64,000 bases of DNA from Sediminibacterium sp. GTDB taxonomy: Bacteria; Bacteroidota; Bacteroidia; Chitinophagales; Chitinophagaceae. The notes below the pieces were generated by a model, which was given only the letters and a program-made list of their open reading frames with translations, was not told where the DNA came from and made no database searches. Shown one piece after another: positions 43,009 to 52,112 of the stretch (the first letter of the stretch is position 1; each line of letters opens with the position of its first letter). The stretch covers positions 62,001 to 126,000 of the forward strand of contig JAEUVE010000010.1 in assembly GCA_016786865.1 (NCBI GenBank), written 5' to 3'. The position numbers and the translations under genes were made by a program.

Positions 43009-43778
43009 CGGAATTCAACCGATTGAGGGATTTCTTTAACGAAAAGGTTCGGCAATACAACCAGCCAGCGTTTATTGAAACCGATCCGGTGTGCATACCC
43101 CATTTGTTCACGCAAAAACAAGACATTGAAATAGCCGGATTTTTCGCGGCTATTTTTGCATGGGGTAACCGCACCACCATCATCAACAAATCAAAGGAGC
43201 TGATGGCGCTGATGAACATGCAGCCCCATGCATTTTGTTTGCATGCATCCGAAAAAGAGCTTCGGAAACTGGAGGAATTTAAGCACCGCACTTTCAATGC
43301 AACCGACCTGTATTACTGTATAGAATTTTTCAGAGCGCATTACCGGCAATCCGATACACTGGAAACCGCCTTCTGCATCAACGGAAAACCACCCGTATCT
43401 GTGTACGAAGCCCTGGTACAATTTCACCGGTATTTCTTTTCGCTGGAAGATGCACCGGAACGTACCAGGAAACATATTTCCAATCCGGCAAAAGGCTCTA
43501 CCTGCAAGCGGCTGAACATGTACCTGCGCTGGATGGTCCGCAAAGACAATAAAGGCGTGGATTTTGGCATCTGGAACCGGTTCAGTCCGGCGCAGCTGAT
43601 CTGCCCGATTGATGTGCACGTGGCCAGGGTGGCCAAACGCTTTCAGTTACTGGACCGAAAACAGATCGACTGGCAGGCTGCAGAAGAACTCAAGGAGTAC
43701 CTGAAAAAAATGGACAAAAAAGATCCGGCAAAATATGATTTTGCGCTGTTCGGACTGGGGGTTATTGAGAAATATTGA
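43005..43778 (+). CDS. TIGR02757 family protein
   Basis: This 257-residue protein has DIEIAGFFAAIFAWGNRTTIINKSKELM (about 41-68) and, later, KGSTCKRLNMYLRWMVRKD and CPIDVHVARVAKRFQLLDRK. This is the TIGR02757 pattern, found almost only in Bacteroidota. The helical layout with a late DVH.AR motif recalls the HhH-GPD DNA glycosylase fold, so a DNA-repair role is possible but unproven. It overlaps the previous stop by 4 nt. Confidence 0.85.
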   Translation: MTEFNRLRDFFNEKVRQYNQPAFIETDPVCIPHLFTQKQDIEIAGFFAAIFAWGNRTTIINKSKELMALMNMQPHAFCLHASEKELRKLEEFKHRTFNATDLYYCIEFFRAHYRQSDTLETAFCINGKPPVSVYEALVQFHRYFFSLEDAPERTRKHISNPAKGSTCKRLNMYLRWMVRKDNKGVDFGIWNRFSPAQLICPIDVHVARVAKRFQLLDRKQIDWQAAEELKEYLKKMDKKDPAKYDFALFGLGVIEKY

Positions 43779-43802
43779 GTAAATTACAGAAAGCGAATTC
43801 CT

Positions 43803-44090
43803 ATGCACGAACACAATATTGATGTTGCCGCATTTGAGCAACTAAACAGACAGGATTTAGTAAATACCATCAACGACCTCATTCTGCACGATTTTGAAAA
43901 ACTGGTATTTGTGTTGTACAGAATAGATGTAAATGAGGCAAAAATCAAGAGCCTGCTCGCCAGCAAAACCGATACCAATGCAGCCGATTTAATTGCGGAT
44001 GCCATCATTGAAAGAATCAACCAGAAGAAAGCTGCCAAGGAACTTTTTAAGCAGCACAACCATGTTGATTCCGGAGAAGAAAAATGGTAA
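43803..44090 (+). CDS. small helical protein of unknown function
   Basis: This 95-residue, soluble and largely helical protein begins MHEHNIDVAAFEQLNRQDLVNTINDLI. It has no signal peptide or membrane segment and no recognised domain. Similar short proteins follow TIGR02757 genes in related genomes as far as I recall, which would suggest a link, but the function is unknown. It sits 24 bp after that gene and abuts the stop of the convergent GH9 gene. Confidence 0.7.
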   Translation: MHEHNIDVAAFEQLNRQDLVNTINDLILHDFEKLVFVLYRIDVNEAKIKSLLASKTDTNAADLIADAIIERINQKKAAKELFKQHNHVDSGEEKW

Positions 44091-46586
44091 TCAGTTCAAG
44101 AGCTCATCCAGGCGCCTGATGGCGTATCCCTTCTGTTTGAGTAACTGAATCAGTTCGCCCAGGCGATGATAAAATTTATCTGTTCTGCGCGGATCGGTAC
44201 CCGCATGAATCAGGAGGATAGAGCCGTTCAGCTGGTCATCGTTCAACAAGGTATGGATCTTGCTCATCAGGTCGTTGCTGCTGCGATAAGCCTTTCCCAT
44301 GTTTGGCCAGGTATAATCGGCATTGGTATATGTGCCTGGCGTAAAGCTCACCAGTTCCATGCTTCTCCAATTGGTCCAGCTGGCAATGCTGTCGTTCCAC
44401 CATTCGTAGGGCGGAATAAAATACCGTACCCGCTCCGGTTGAATACCGAAGGCTTTCATTGCATTGAAGTTTTGGTTGAGGTCATTGTTGAACTGCGTAT
44501 AGCTCACGAGCAGGCTGTCTCGTTTATTCCAGTCTGCATACAACAAATGCTGGTCGCTGTGCGGGCCCAGGTAATGGCGGCCTTTGATCAGTTCCTGAAT
44601 ATTTTTAGTGAAAGCAGGATTGCGGTAAAACCTACCGGTAAAAAAGAAACTGCCTTGTACCTTTTCCTTTTGCAGGGTCTGTGTAATGGCAGGTAAGCCT
44701 TCTCCAAACTCATCGGCGGTAAACACCAGCGAAACGGATTTGCCTGATGCAGGAACAGCTTTGATCACAGCGCCCTTGCTGATGACGCGGGTAGCCGGAG
44801 TTTGATTGATTGCAGGCGCTTTTTTACCGGAAGCAGCTTCCTGTGCAGCCAGTAAATAAATTAAGGAAGCCGTACCATCCATGGTGGGTTCATTGGTACT
44901 GTAGTCTCCGTAATCGTCGTGGTACACGGCCAGATTGCTCTGAAATTCGGCGTACTCATCCGGATCGCTCAGGCGAATACCGATCAGGTTACTATAAATA
45001 CTGGTATACACCGGACCATCCACCAGTCCACCGTTGATGGGATAATTCTTGATGTGTGTAAAGGCAGAATGCGGATCCACCGGCGTATCGCCATGGGCAG
45101 GTAACCCATACACCATGCTGGTACCCCAGGGATTGCAACCAAAAATCCAGTCGAGATTGGCCTGCTCCAGTTCTTCAAATTCCTTGCTACCGGTGAGCGA
45201 CTGGTACCACTTGCATTGCATGGCAAACGCAACCGTGAGGTTGTTGCTGCACCAGATAAACGGAATGCCTCTGTAGAATGCATTCTGTGAAGCTTTTTTC
45301 CAAACTGCTTCAATTCCTTTTTTGTAAAAACCAATGATGGTGTCCCGTTGCGGGCCTTTTAATTGTTTGGCCAGTTCGTAATGGCCCAGGTTGATGAAGG
45401 GATACCATTGATAATGACTGGCCGTGTCTTTGCCCAGCCAGGGAGTAAGTGGTTCCTGTTTGGCATAATTCAGGGAACGGTTCAGGAAATCGGTTTTGTT
45501 GCCGGTATTCAGGCGGGCATGGGCCAGTTCCATATCGTCTACCCAATTGTCTTCAGCATAAATGTAGGGCGATACCACCGACACGGTTTGCGTAACACCT
45601 GGCTTGCGGTACGCAAAGTCCAATGCAGATTGAGCTTTCCCGAGGTACAGCTCTTTCGATTCCGGAAACAGTCGGGCCGCCAGCGAAAAAGCACTGCTGA
45701 ACTTGGCTGCAGTAGAACTGGTTCCCTTGGTATTGTTGAGAAACTTGCCTCTTTGCTGTACTTCGCCATTGATGTAGTAAACCGGGCGTTCAAATCCTTT
45801 GCCATAATACCGGTCTTCTTTGGGAATCCGCATGCCCATATGGTCTCTGTCGTCGCCCAATTGGTTGAACAGCCAATCGGGCCGGGGATGCATTTTCAAG
45901 AGCCAGTCCAACCCCCATTTGGCCTCGTCTAATACATCCGCCCTGCCATTGCTTCCGTTCAATCCGTTGGCAGCATGCCTGTCTTTAAACACACCCGGAA
46001 AATCCCGGTACGCCATCAGCAAATGATCAATGGTATTGGCGGTGGTGGTGCTGTATTGCAGGTAATCACTGGCATCGTGCCAGCCACCGGTGGCATCTAT
46101 ATGCGTACTGTCTGGCAGGCCGGCAGATGCACCGTACATGGTGTATCCATCGTGGGTATGACAACTGTCTTTCAAGAAGGGGTTGAAGCCGCTGCGTTGT
46201 TGCCGCAGGTATTGCATGCAAAAATCTGCCGTGCCGGCATACACATCCTGATCAATGGCAAAAACCGGAGAAACGGTGTTGCCCGCTTTTAAATAATACC
46301 TACCCGGCCGAACAAAGGCAGAAAAGTTCAGGCGATGGGATTGTAAGAAAGGACCGTATTTACCAAAGGGTTTTCCTGCAGGCCGGGTGAATACGGTTTT
46401 GCCAGTGGCAGCATCCACCAGCGAAAAGCTTTGTATCTGCTGATCCTGTTTACTCACCCAAACCGCCACTTTGGAGCTGTTGGGCAGGTAGCCCAACTGG
46501 TTGATGCGGATCCAGCTGCTGTCAGTTGCAGCAAAAGAAGAAACCGCTAAAAGTATAAATACGCTTAGGAGCAAATTTTTAGGCAT
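44091..46586 (-). CDS. GH9 endoglucanase fused to a CE4-like deacetylase
   Basis: This 831-residue exported protein has four parts. They are a signal peptide (about 1-19, VSSFAA), a CelD_N Ig-like domain (about 24-113, WIRINQLGYLPNS), a GH9 catalytic (alpha/alpha)6 barrel (about 115-585) and a NodB-like domain (about 615-830). GH9 has its catalytic Asp pair at D171/D174 (GWHDASDY) and the acid Glu566 (STNEPTMDG). The deacetylase half has H676 and H680 (HSDQH), the RxxxPPY motif (721-727) and H794 (LIHAG); motif 1 reads TADE (623-626) instead of TFDD. The enzyme probably cuts a beta-glucan and may remove acetyl groups from the same polymer. Confidence 0.9.
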   Translation of the reverse strand: MPKNLLLSVFILLAVSSFAATDSSWIRINQLGYLPNSSKVAVWVSKQDQQIQSFSLVDAATGKTVFTRPAGKPFGKYGPFLQSHRLNFSAFVRPGRYYLKAGNTVSPVFAIDQDVYAGTADFCMQYLRQQRSGFNPFLKDSCHTHDGYTMYGASAGLPDSTHIDATGGWHDASDYLQYSTTTANTIDHLLMAYRDFPGVFKDRHAANGLNGSNGRADVLDEAKWGLDWLLKMHPRPDWLFNQLGDDRDHMGMRIPKEDRYYGKGFERPVYYINGEVQQRGKFLNNTKGTSSTAAKFSSAFSLAARLFPESKELYLGKAQSALDFAYRKPGVTQTVSVVSPYIYAEDNWVDDMELAHARLNTGNKTDFLNRSLNYAKQEPLTPWLGKDTASHYQWYPFINLGHYELAKQLKGPQRDTIIGFYKKGIEAVWKKASQNAFYRGIPFIWCSNNLTVAFAMQCKWYQSLTGSKEFEELEQANLDWIFGCNPWGTSMVYGLPAHGDTPVDPHSAFTHIKNYPINGGLVDGPVYTSIYSNLIGIRLSDPDEYAEFQSNLAVYHDDYGDYSTNEPTMDGTASLIYLLAAQEAASGKKAPAINQTPATRVISKGAVIKAVPASGKSVSLVFTADEFGEGLPAITQTLQKEKVQGSFFFTGRFYRNPAFTKNIQELIKGRHYLGPHSDQHLLYADWNKRDSLLVSYTQFNNDLNQNFNAMKAFGIQPERVRYFIPPYEWWNDSIASWTNWRSMELVSFTPGTYTNADYTWPNMGKAYRSSNDLMSKIHTLLNDDQLNGSILLIHAGTDPRRTDKFYHRLGELIQLLKQKGYAIRRLDELLN

Positions 46587-46664
46587 AGCATGGCAATTGG
46601 CTATAAATATAGGCAGGATAAGGCAGTCATTTTTAGCCTATTTTCGTACGGTAAAACAGTAACG

Positions 46665-47672
46665 ATGAAGCTTGTTTCTTATCTGTCCGACGGACGGGAT
46701 CAATTGGCCTTTTTAGTAGATGGATTGTTGTACGACTGTGATCTGATGCATCCGGAATTACCCAACAGCATGAATATGTTTTTGCAATACTGGGACGATA
46801 TGTTTCCGATTGCCAAACAAACAGAAGCTGCCATTAAATCGGGGCGGATCAGCAGCGACAATGGCGTGCCGGCAGAGGGCCTGCACCTGCTTGCACCCGT
46901 ACCCTTCCCCACATCGTGCAGGGATGGATATGCATTCAGGCAACATGTGGCGGCAGCGCGCAGAAACCGGAAAGTAGACATGATACCGGAGTTTGATCAG
47001 TATCCTATTTTTTATTTTACCAACCACCACAGCATACAGGGCCCCGGCGAAATCCGCTGCATGCCCGATCATTTGGAGAAACTGGATTTTGAACTGGAAG
47101 CAGCGATTGTTATTTGCAGACAGGGAAGAAATATACCGGCAGAACATGCAGACCAGTATATCGGCGGATTGATGATCATGAACGATATGAGCGCAAGACG
47201 CTTACAAATGGAAGAAATGTTGCTGAACCTGGGGCCAGCCAAAGGAAAGGATTTTGCTACGGTTATCGGACCCTGCCTGGTAACACTGGACGAACTGGAG
47301 TCTTATGAAATTCCGGCCAAGCAAGGACATGTGGGCAAGAGCTGGAATTTAAAAATGACCTGCAAGGTAAACGGCGTACAAGTAAGTGAGGGCAATATCG
47401 GCGACATGGACTGGACTTTTGCAGAAATCATTGAACGCTGCGCCTATGGCGTAGACATCCATCCGGGCGATGTAATCGGAAGCGGCACTGTGGGTACGGG
47501 CTGTTTCCTGGAATTGAACGGAACCGGCAAACTCAACGACCCCAACTACCCCGAACAATGGTTGCAACCCGGCGATGAAGTGGAGATGGAAATAGAGGGC
47601 ATTGGCACACTTAACAACCGGATCATTAAAGACGATAGTGAATTTTCTATTCTGGCAAAAAAACATGTATAA
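46665..47672 (+). CDS. fumarylacetoacetate hydrolase family protein
   Basis: This 335-residue enzyme has the FAH fold. Metal and substrate site residues lie in the central part: ELEAAIVICRQGRNI (about 142-156, Glu ligand), GGLMIMNDMSARRLQMEE (about 166-183, Asp ligand), KGKDFATVIGPCLVT (about 194) and GSGTVGTGCFLELNG (about 275). The ATG at 46665 fits the family start MKLVSYLSDG; 46590 would add an unrelated tail. It hydrolyses a 1,3-diketo acid, perhaps fumarylacetoacetate in tyrosine breakdown. It abuts the flavin reductase gene with no gap. Confidence 0.88.
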   Translation: MKLVSYLSDGRDQLAFLVDGLLYDCDLMHPELPNSMNMFLQYWDDMFPIAKQTEAAIKSGRISSDNGVPAEGLHLLAPVPFPTSCRDGYAFRQHVAAARRNRKVDMIPEFDQYPIFYFTNHHSIQGPGEIRCMPDHLEKLDFELEAAIVICRQGRNIPAEHADQYIGGLMIMNDMSARRLQMEEMLLNLGPAKGKDFATVIGPCLVTLDELESYEIPAKQGHVGKSWNLKMTCKVNGVQVSEGNIGDMDWTFAEIIERCAYGVDIHPGDVIGSGTVGTGCFLELNGTGKLNDPNYPEQWLQPGDEVEMEIEGIGTLNNRIIKDDSEFSILAKKHV

Positions 47673-48557
47673 ATGAAACTGATCCTCTCCGATTTAAACA
47701 TCATGCAGAAGCAGGCCTGGCTGCAGCATGCGATTGCGCCAAGACCCATTTGTTTTGCCAGCACGATCGATCGCGAAGGAAATGTAAACCTGAGCCCATT
47801 CAGTTTTTTTAATCTGTTCTCTTCCAACCCGCCGATTGTGGTTTTTTCACCTTCCAGAAGAGGACGCGACAATACCATTAAACATACGCTGGAGAATGTG
47901 CTGGAAGTACCGGAATGTGTAATCAATATCGTGGACTACGATATGGTGCAGCAGATGAGTTTATCCAGTTGCGAATATCCCAAAACAGTTGATGAGTTTG
48001 TGAAAGCGGGATTTACCAAGGAAGCCGCCAGCATGGTACAACCACCCATGGTAAAAGAAGCGAAGATCAAACTGGAATGCAGGGTGAACGAGGTAAAGAG
48101 CCTGGGCAATGAGGGCGGAGCAGGACAACTGGTAATAGCAGGAGTGTTGTGTATGCATGTGGACGAAGCCATCCTGAATGCAGACAAAACCATGATCGAC
48201 CAGGAGAAAATGCACCATGTGGCCCGCCTGGGCGGCGACTGGTATTGCAGGGTCAACAGCAGCAATTTATTTAAGGTAGCCAAACCCAATACCCAACTGG
48301 GCATTGGCATAGACGCGTTACCGGAGAGCATCCGCAACAGTACCATATTAACGGGTAACCATTTGGGGCAACTGGCCAATGTGCACGAAGAACCATTGGT
48401 TGATCCGGCATTTGAAGACGACCGGCTGCGCAACATCATTGGCTATTATTCCATTAATCCGGCAGAAATGGAAAAGGAACTGCACCTGTATGCCGCCGAC
48501 CTACTGAATCAAAACAAAGTAACCGAAGCCTGGCAGGTATTGCTGGCCGGCAGCTGA
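47673..48557 (+). CDS. flavin reductase-like FMN-binding protein
   Basis: This 294-residue protein has the split-barrel flavin reductase domain at about 15-190 (IAPRPICFASTIDREGNVNLSPFSFFN, VVFSPSRRGRDNTIKHTLEN, VKAGFTKEAASMV) and a C-terminal helical extension of about 100 residues. It binds FMN and would use NAD(P)H. Pairing with FAH is frequent in Bacteroidota aromatic-acid loci, which suggests it supplies reduced flavin or acts in the same pathway. Its stop codon directly abuts that of the convergent gene. Confidence 0.88.
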   Translation: MKLILSDLNIMQKQAWLQHAIAPRPICFASTIDREGNVNLSPFSFFNLFSSNPPIVVFSPSRRGRDNTIKHTLENVLEVPECVINIVDYDMVQQMSLSSCEYPKTVDEFVKAGFTKEAASMVQPPMVKEAKIKLECRVNEVKSLGNEGGAGQLVIAGVLCMHVDEAILNADKTMIDQEKMHHVARLGGDWYCRVNSSNLFKVAKPNTQLGIGIDALPESIRNSTILTGNHLGQLANVHEEPLVDPAFEDDRLRNIIGYYSINPAEMEKELHLYAADLLNQNKVTEAWQVLLAGS

Positions 48558-49610
48558 TTACTGCAGGGTAATAAAATCTTCTTCTGTAATCCAATCCGCT
48601 TCGCGGACAGGTTGTGAGTGGATGCTACGGGCCAGTTCAATCGTATGCTGAACAATCTCGTAGGTACTCTGCTGCAACAGCAGTTGTTGCGGAGCAGGCG
48701 CATCCAGCCATTGCGCAACGGTAGCGGCAAAAGCAGCATCGATTTTTTCTACAATACCCACGCCCAACGCTTCCAAAGCAGCCGCATTGCACCATTGCTC
48801 ATACTGACCGCGGATGGGCAGGCAGAGCAGTTTTTTACCGAGATAGAGCGCTTCCGCAGGGGTTTCAAAACCGGCACCGGTGATAACACCGGCACTGTGG
48901 ATCATGCTGTTGGTGAACCCTTCATTGCTGATGGGGAACAACGTGATGTTGCCGCAACGCACCGGCTCTTTTACTTTTTTGGAGAAGAGCTCAAAGCGGA
49001 TACCCCCGAGTTGTTGGAGCGATTGCATCACTACTTCATCACTGTAATGCGAAAGGTATACCGTAATATGGCCCTTGTTGTTGGGATTGGCCTGCAATAC
49101 ATCGCTCTTGATTACGGGAGAAAAAATAAAATCATCGTAAGACGCAAAATGCAGTCCGGTATACGCAGTGGCAGTAGCATAATTTTTCAGCACCAGTTCA
49201 CCGGCTAAGTCTTTTTTAGCAGCCCTGGGCGTTGCATTGCTCCTGAATGCCGCCTGGTGCCCAAAACCCACACTGGGAACTTTTTTGAGCTTACAGGCCA
49301 GGGAAGTAATGCTGTCGAAATCGTTGAGGACGATGTCGTAGTTTTCAACAGGTAAAGAACGGGCTTCGTTCCAGATGCGGCGTACACTAAAATCTTTCAG
49401 CATCTTCCAGTAATCCAAACCGCCTTTGTTGCCATAGAACAGGCTCAGGCCCTTGCTCCGGAACTTAACCGGAAGCGCGGGTTGAAGGTGGCTGTTGTTG
49501 CCACTCAGGAATACATCCACCGTACCGTATTGTTCCAGGAAGGGCAACAACTCCATGGCGCGGCTGATGTGGCCATTACCGGTTGCCTGAACAGCGTATA
49601 ATATTTTCAT
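48558..49610 (-). CDS. MurG/GT28-like glycosyltransferase family protein
   Basis: This 350-residue GT-B-fold protein starts KILYAVQATGNGHISRAMELLPFL, with the G-x-GH motif that binds phosphate or acceptor in this family. The C-terminal half has ITGAGFETPAEALYLGKKLLCLPIRGQYEQ (about 245-275), the donor site typical of MurG-like transferases. The product is not known. It overlaps the upstream LpxH-like gene by 4 nt (ATGA), so both act together, probably on a glycolipid. Confidence 0.85.
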   Translation of the reverse strand: MKILYAVQATGNGHISRAMELLPFLEQYGTVDVFLSGNNSHLQPALPVKFRSKGLSLFYGNKGGLDYWKMLKDFSVRRIWNEARSLPVENYDIVLNDFDSITSLACKLKKVPSVGFGHQAAFRSNATPRAAKKDLAGELVLKNYATATAYTGLHFASYDDFIFSPVIKSDVLQANPNNKGHITVYLSHYSDEVVMQSLQQLGGIRFELFSKKVKEPVRCGNITLFPISNEGFTNSMIHSAGVITGAGFETPAEALYLGKKLLCLPIRGQYEQWCNAAALEALGVGIVEKIDAAFAATVAQWLDAPAPQQLLLQQSTYEIVQHTIELARSIHSQPVREADWITEEDFITLQ

Positions 49611-50464
49611 GATTGCAGGGCTAAAGAGTGAATAAACAGCGCTACTTCATCGGTTACCACATTCAGCTTGGGCAGCTTTTTATCCATGGTTACCACAGGC
49701 GCTTTTGCTTTTACAAAATCCTTTTCGTTGTACTGGAAGATGGTCCATTCGTTGTGTTTGTATTCCAATGCAGTGAGGTTCTCGATCCAGTCGCCGCTGT
49801 TGAGGTACACCACAGAACCTTCATCGGTAACCACTTCCCTTTTCTGTGGCTGGTGAATATGGCCGCAGATTACATAATCGTATTTCTTTTCGATGGCGAG
49901 TTCAGCAGCGGTCTGTTCAAAATCACCAATCCAGGAAACCGCTTTCTTCACACTGTTCTTTACTTTTTTGCTGAAGCTCATTTTCTCCTTACCCATAGCT
50001 TTCAGGCACCAGTTGATGAAGCTGTTGATGAGGATCAGCAGGTCGTAACCATGACCGCCCAGCTTGGCCAGCAATTTTGCGCTGCCCTTGGTGGTGGCAT
50101 CGAACACATCGCCGTGAAAGATCCAGGTCATTTTACCATTGATCTCCATCACCACTTTATCGGTGAGCTGAAAATTGCCCATCTGCATATCGCTGTACCT
50201 GCGAAGGGATTCATCGTGGTTGCCGGTGATGTAAATAACGCGGGTGCCGTTGCTCAGCATATTCATGATCTCTTTGATCACCTGCATATGCGCAACGGGA
50301 AAGTATCTTTTGTTGAACTGCCAGATATCGATGATATCTCCGTTCAACACCAGGATCTGCGGCTGGATACTTTTGAGGTAATTGACGATTTCAGTAGCAT
50401 GGCATCCGTAGGTACCCAGGTGCAGGTCGCTCATTACTACAACATCAAGCGGACGTTTGTCCAT
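49607..50464 (-). CDS. UDP-2,3-diacylglucosamine pyrophosphatase-like metallophosphatase
   Basis: This 285-residue calcineurin-fold enzyme has the whole metal set: MSDLHLG (about 12-17), LNGDIIDIWQ (about 39-48), YITGNHDE (about 78-85), IFHGDVFD (about 114) and VICGHIHQPQ (about 200-209). DIWQFN and SLRRY match the LpxH-like branch, which cuts UDP-diacylglucosamine in lipid A synthesis; the Bacteroidota enzymes are often longer than LpxH and some may act on other nucleotide lipids. Confidence 0.85.
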   Translation of the reverse strand: MDKRPLDVVVMSDLHLGTYGCHATEIVNYLKSIQPQILVLNGDIIDIWQFNKRYFPVAHMQVIKEIMNMLSNGTRVIYITGNHDESLRRYSDMQMGNFQLTDKVVMEINGKMTWIFHGDVFDATTKGSAKLLAKLGGHGYDLLILINSFINWCLKAMGKEKMSFSKKVKNSVKKAVSWIGDFEQTAAELAIEKKYDYVICGHIHQPQKREVVTDEGSVVYLNSGDWIENLTALEYKHNEWTIFQYNEKDFVKAKAPVVTMDKKLPKLNVVTDEVALFIHSLALQS

Positions 50465-50559
50465 AGATTGGGGTTTAGCAAAGTTCCAATCGGTATATGA
50501 CCTGAATGTTAGCGAATGGTTACGCTATTGTTAAGGGCGGGCGGGCTTCTTACAGATCC

Positions 50560-51258
50560 TTACAGATCGCCCAGTTGCGGACGCAGGATGATGTCTTCTA
50601 CCACGGCCATGGGAGAAAGGCATGCAGCGGCAAAGATCATTTTGGCCACATCAGCGGCTTCCATGATGCGTTTGGGGTCGATCTCAAAACCATCCCAGCT
50701 GCTGCTGAGGGTAGCGCCCGGACAAACCGCCGTAACCTTGATGCCGTGGGGCTTTAACTCTTCCCGCAGGTTTTTGCTGAAACCCAGGAGGGCAAATTTG
50801 CTGATGCTGTAACTGCCGCCATTGGCATAGGCGTTGAGCGAAGCAATGGAACAGATATTGAAAATATGGCCGGATTTGGCCAGGATCATCTTGGGTAAAA
50901 GGGCGCGGGTTAAATAATAGGCGCTGTAAAGGTTTACCTGGATCATTTGTTCCAGGATGCCATCGGCCTCGTTGTAGATGCTGCCCGGGATAAACTGACC
51001 GGCATTGTTCACCAGCATATCCGGTGTGCCCTGTTGCAGGCACCAGGAAGCAAAGTCCTGCACATCGGCTTTATTGCTCATGTCGCAAACACGGCCCTTG
51101 ATGGTGGATTCCGGAAAGCGGGTTTGGAGTTCGTTTACGGTATCGTAGAGCGATTTTTCGCCCCGGCTGCAGAGCAACAACTGGTGGTTGGCAGCAGCAA
51201 ACTGTTCGGCAATGGCTTTGCCAATTCCTTTGGAAGCGCCCGTAATAACAACGATCAT
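50560..51258 (-). CDS. short-chain dehydrogenase/reductase
   Basis: This 232-residue classical SDR has TGASKGIGKAIAE (cofactor Gly motif, about 6-18), DMSN (about 61), NNAGQF (about 84) and the catalytic Ser/Tyr/Lys: CSIAS (about 136) and YSISK (about 149). It is cytosolic and reduces or oxidises a small carbonyl or alcohol with NAD(P)H. The Gly motif starts at residue 6, so no later start is possible. It shares a 77-bp divergent promoter region with the YjjG-like gene. Confidence 0.93.
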   Translation of the reverse strand: MIVVITGASKGIGKAIAEQFAAANHQLLLCSRGEKSLYDTVNELQTRFPESTIKGRVCDMSNKADVQDFASWCLQQGTPDMLVNNAGQFIPGSIYNEADGILEQMIQVNLYSAYYLTRALLPKMILAKSGHIFNICSIASLNAYANGGSYSISKFALLGFSKNLREELKPHGIKVTAVCPGATLSSSWDGFEIDPKRIMEAADVAKMIFAAACLSPMAVVEDIILRPQLGDL

Positions 51259-51259
51259 A

Positions 51260-51290
51260 CAAAAATAGTTAAGGGTTCAAACAGGTCAAA
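51260..51290 (-). promoter_or_regulatory. promoter of the SDR gene
   Basis: On the minus strand TTTG (51287-51290) and TATTTTTG (51260-51267) are 19 bp apart, a full match to the Bacteroidota promoter. The -7 element ends 1 nt before the ATG, which implies either a leaderless message or an unusual start site. Confidence 0.55.
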
Positions 51291-51322
51291 GCTACAACAT
51301 ATCCCATTTACCGGTCAAGACT

Positions 51323-51330
51323 TACCTTTG
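51323..51330 (+). promoter_or_regulatory. -7 promoter element of the YjjG-like gene
   Basis: TACCTTTG fits TAnnTTTG and ends 5 nt before the ATG at 51336, so the transcript would have almost no leader. No TTTG is seen at -33. Confidence 0.45.
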
Positions 51331-51335
51331 CGCCC

Positions 51336-52031
51336 ATGCAATACAAACACCTCTTCTTCGATTTAGATCATACGCTTTGGGATTTTAATACCAACTCCAA
51401 AGAAGCCATGCAGGATGTATACCGCAGCCAGGAATTGGACAAGAGGGGCATCACCGATTTTGATGCATTCTTTGAGCGATACAATTACCACAACCACCGG
51501 TTATGGGACAAGTATTCCAAGGGGCAGATGAAGCAGGAAGAGCTGAGGTGGAAAAGGATGTGGCTGGCGCTGGTGGATTTCAAAATAGCCGATGAAGCAT
51601 TGGCCCGGGCCATGGGTGCGGTATTTCTGGAAGTGTTGCCCAATAAGAACGGGCTGTTTCCGTATACGCACGAAATATTAAGCTATCTGCGCAATAAGGG
51701 ATACGAGCTGCACCTGATCACCAATGGGTTTGAGAAAGTGCAATACAATAAGCTGGAGAAAAGCAATATCGGCCAATACTTTAAGGAAGTGGTAACCTCC
51801 GAAACCAGTAACAGCCTGAAGCCGAATAAGGAGATCTTTGATCATGCATTGATGCGGGCCGGAGCAGAGCGCACCGAGAGCATGATGATCGGGGACAATA
51901 TAGAAGCGGATATCCTGGGCGGAATGAATGCGGGGCTGGATACGGTATTTGTAAACCACATCAACGAAGTAACCGATGTGCAGCCAACCTATACCATTTA
52001 TCATTTAAAGGAGCTGGAAGGGATATTATAA
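51336..52031 (+). CDS. YjjG-type noncanonical pyrimidine nucleotidase (HAD family)
   Basis: This 231-residue HAD phosphatase has motif I FFDLDHTLWDFN (nucleophile Asp about 9), an alpha-helical cap (about 20-95), motif II LITNGFE (Thr about 124), motif III Lys in SLKPNKEIF (about 162) and motif IV MIGDNIEADILGG (about 184-196). YjjG-type enzymes remove phosphate from nucleoside monophosphates and clear mutagenic pyrimidines. The exact substrate is inferred from the family. Confidence 0.87.
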   Translation: MQYKHLFFDLDHTLWDFNTNSKEAMQDVYRSQELDKRGITDFDAFFERYNYHNHRLWDKYSKGQMKQEELRWKRMWLALVDFKIADEALARAMGAVFLEVLPNKNGLFPYTHEILSYLRNKGYELHLITNGFEKVQYNKLEKSNIGQYFKEVVTSETSNSLKPNKEIFDHALMRAGAERTESMMIGDNIEADILGGMNAGLDTVFVNHINEVTDVQPTYTIYHLKELEGIL

Positions 52032-52112
52032 GCGGCAACCAAAAAACAGCGGTTTCATACCACTCTTCATTTATCGTTATCGGGATATTTTAAAGTTGAT
52101 CAGTTTTGCTAA

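Noticed and set aside
46590..46664. Longer start for the FAH gene
   Set aside because: The added 25 residues do not match the family and would cover the promoter region shared with the GH9 gene.
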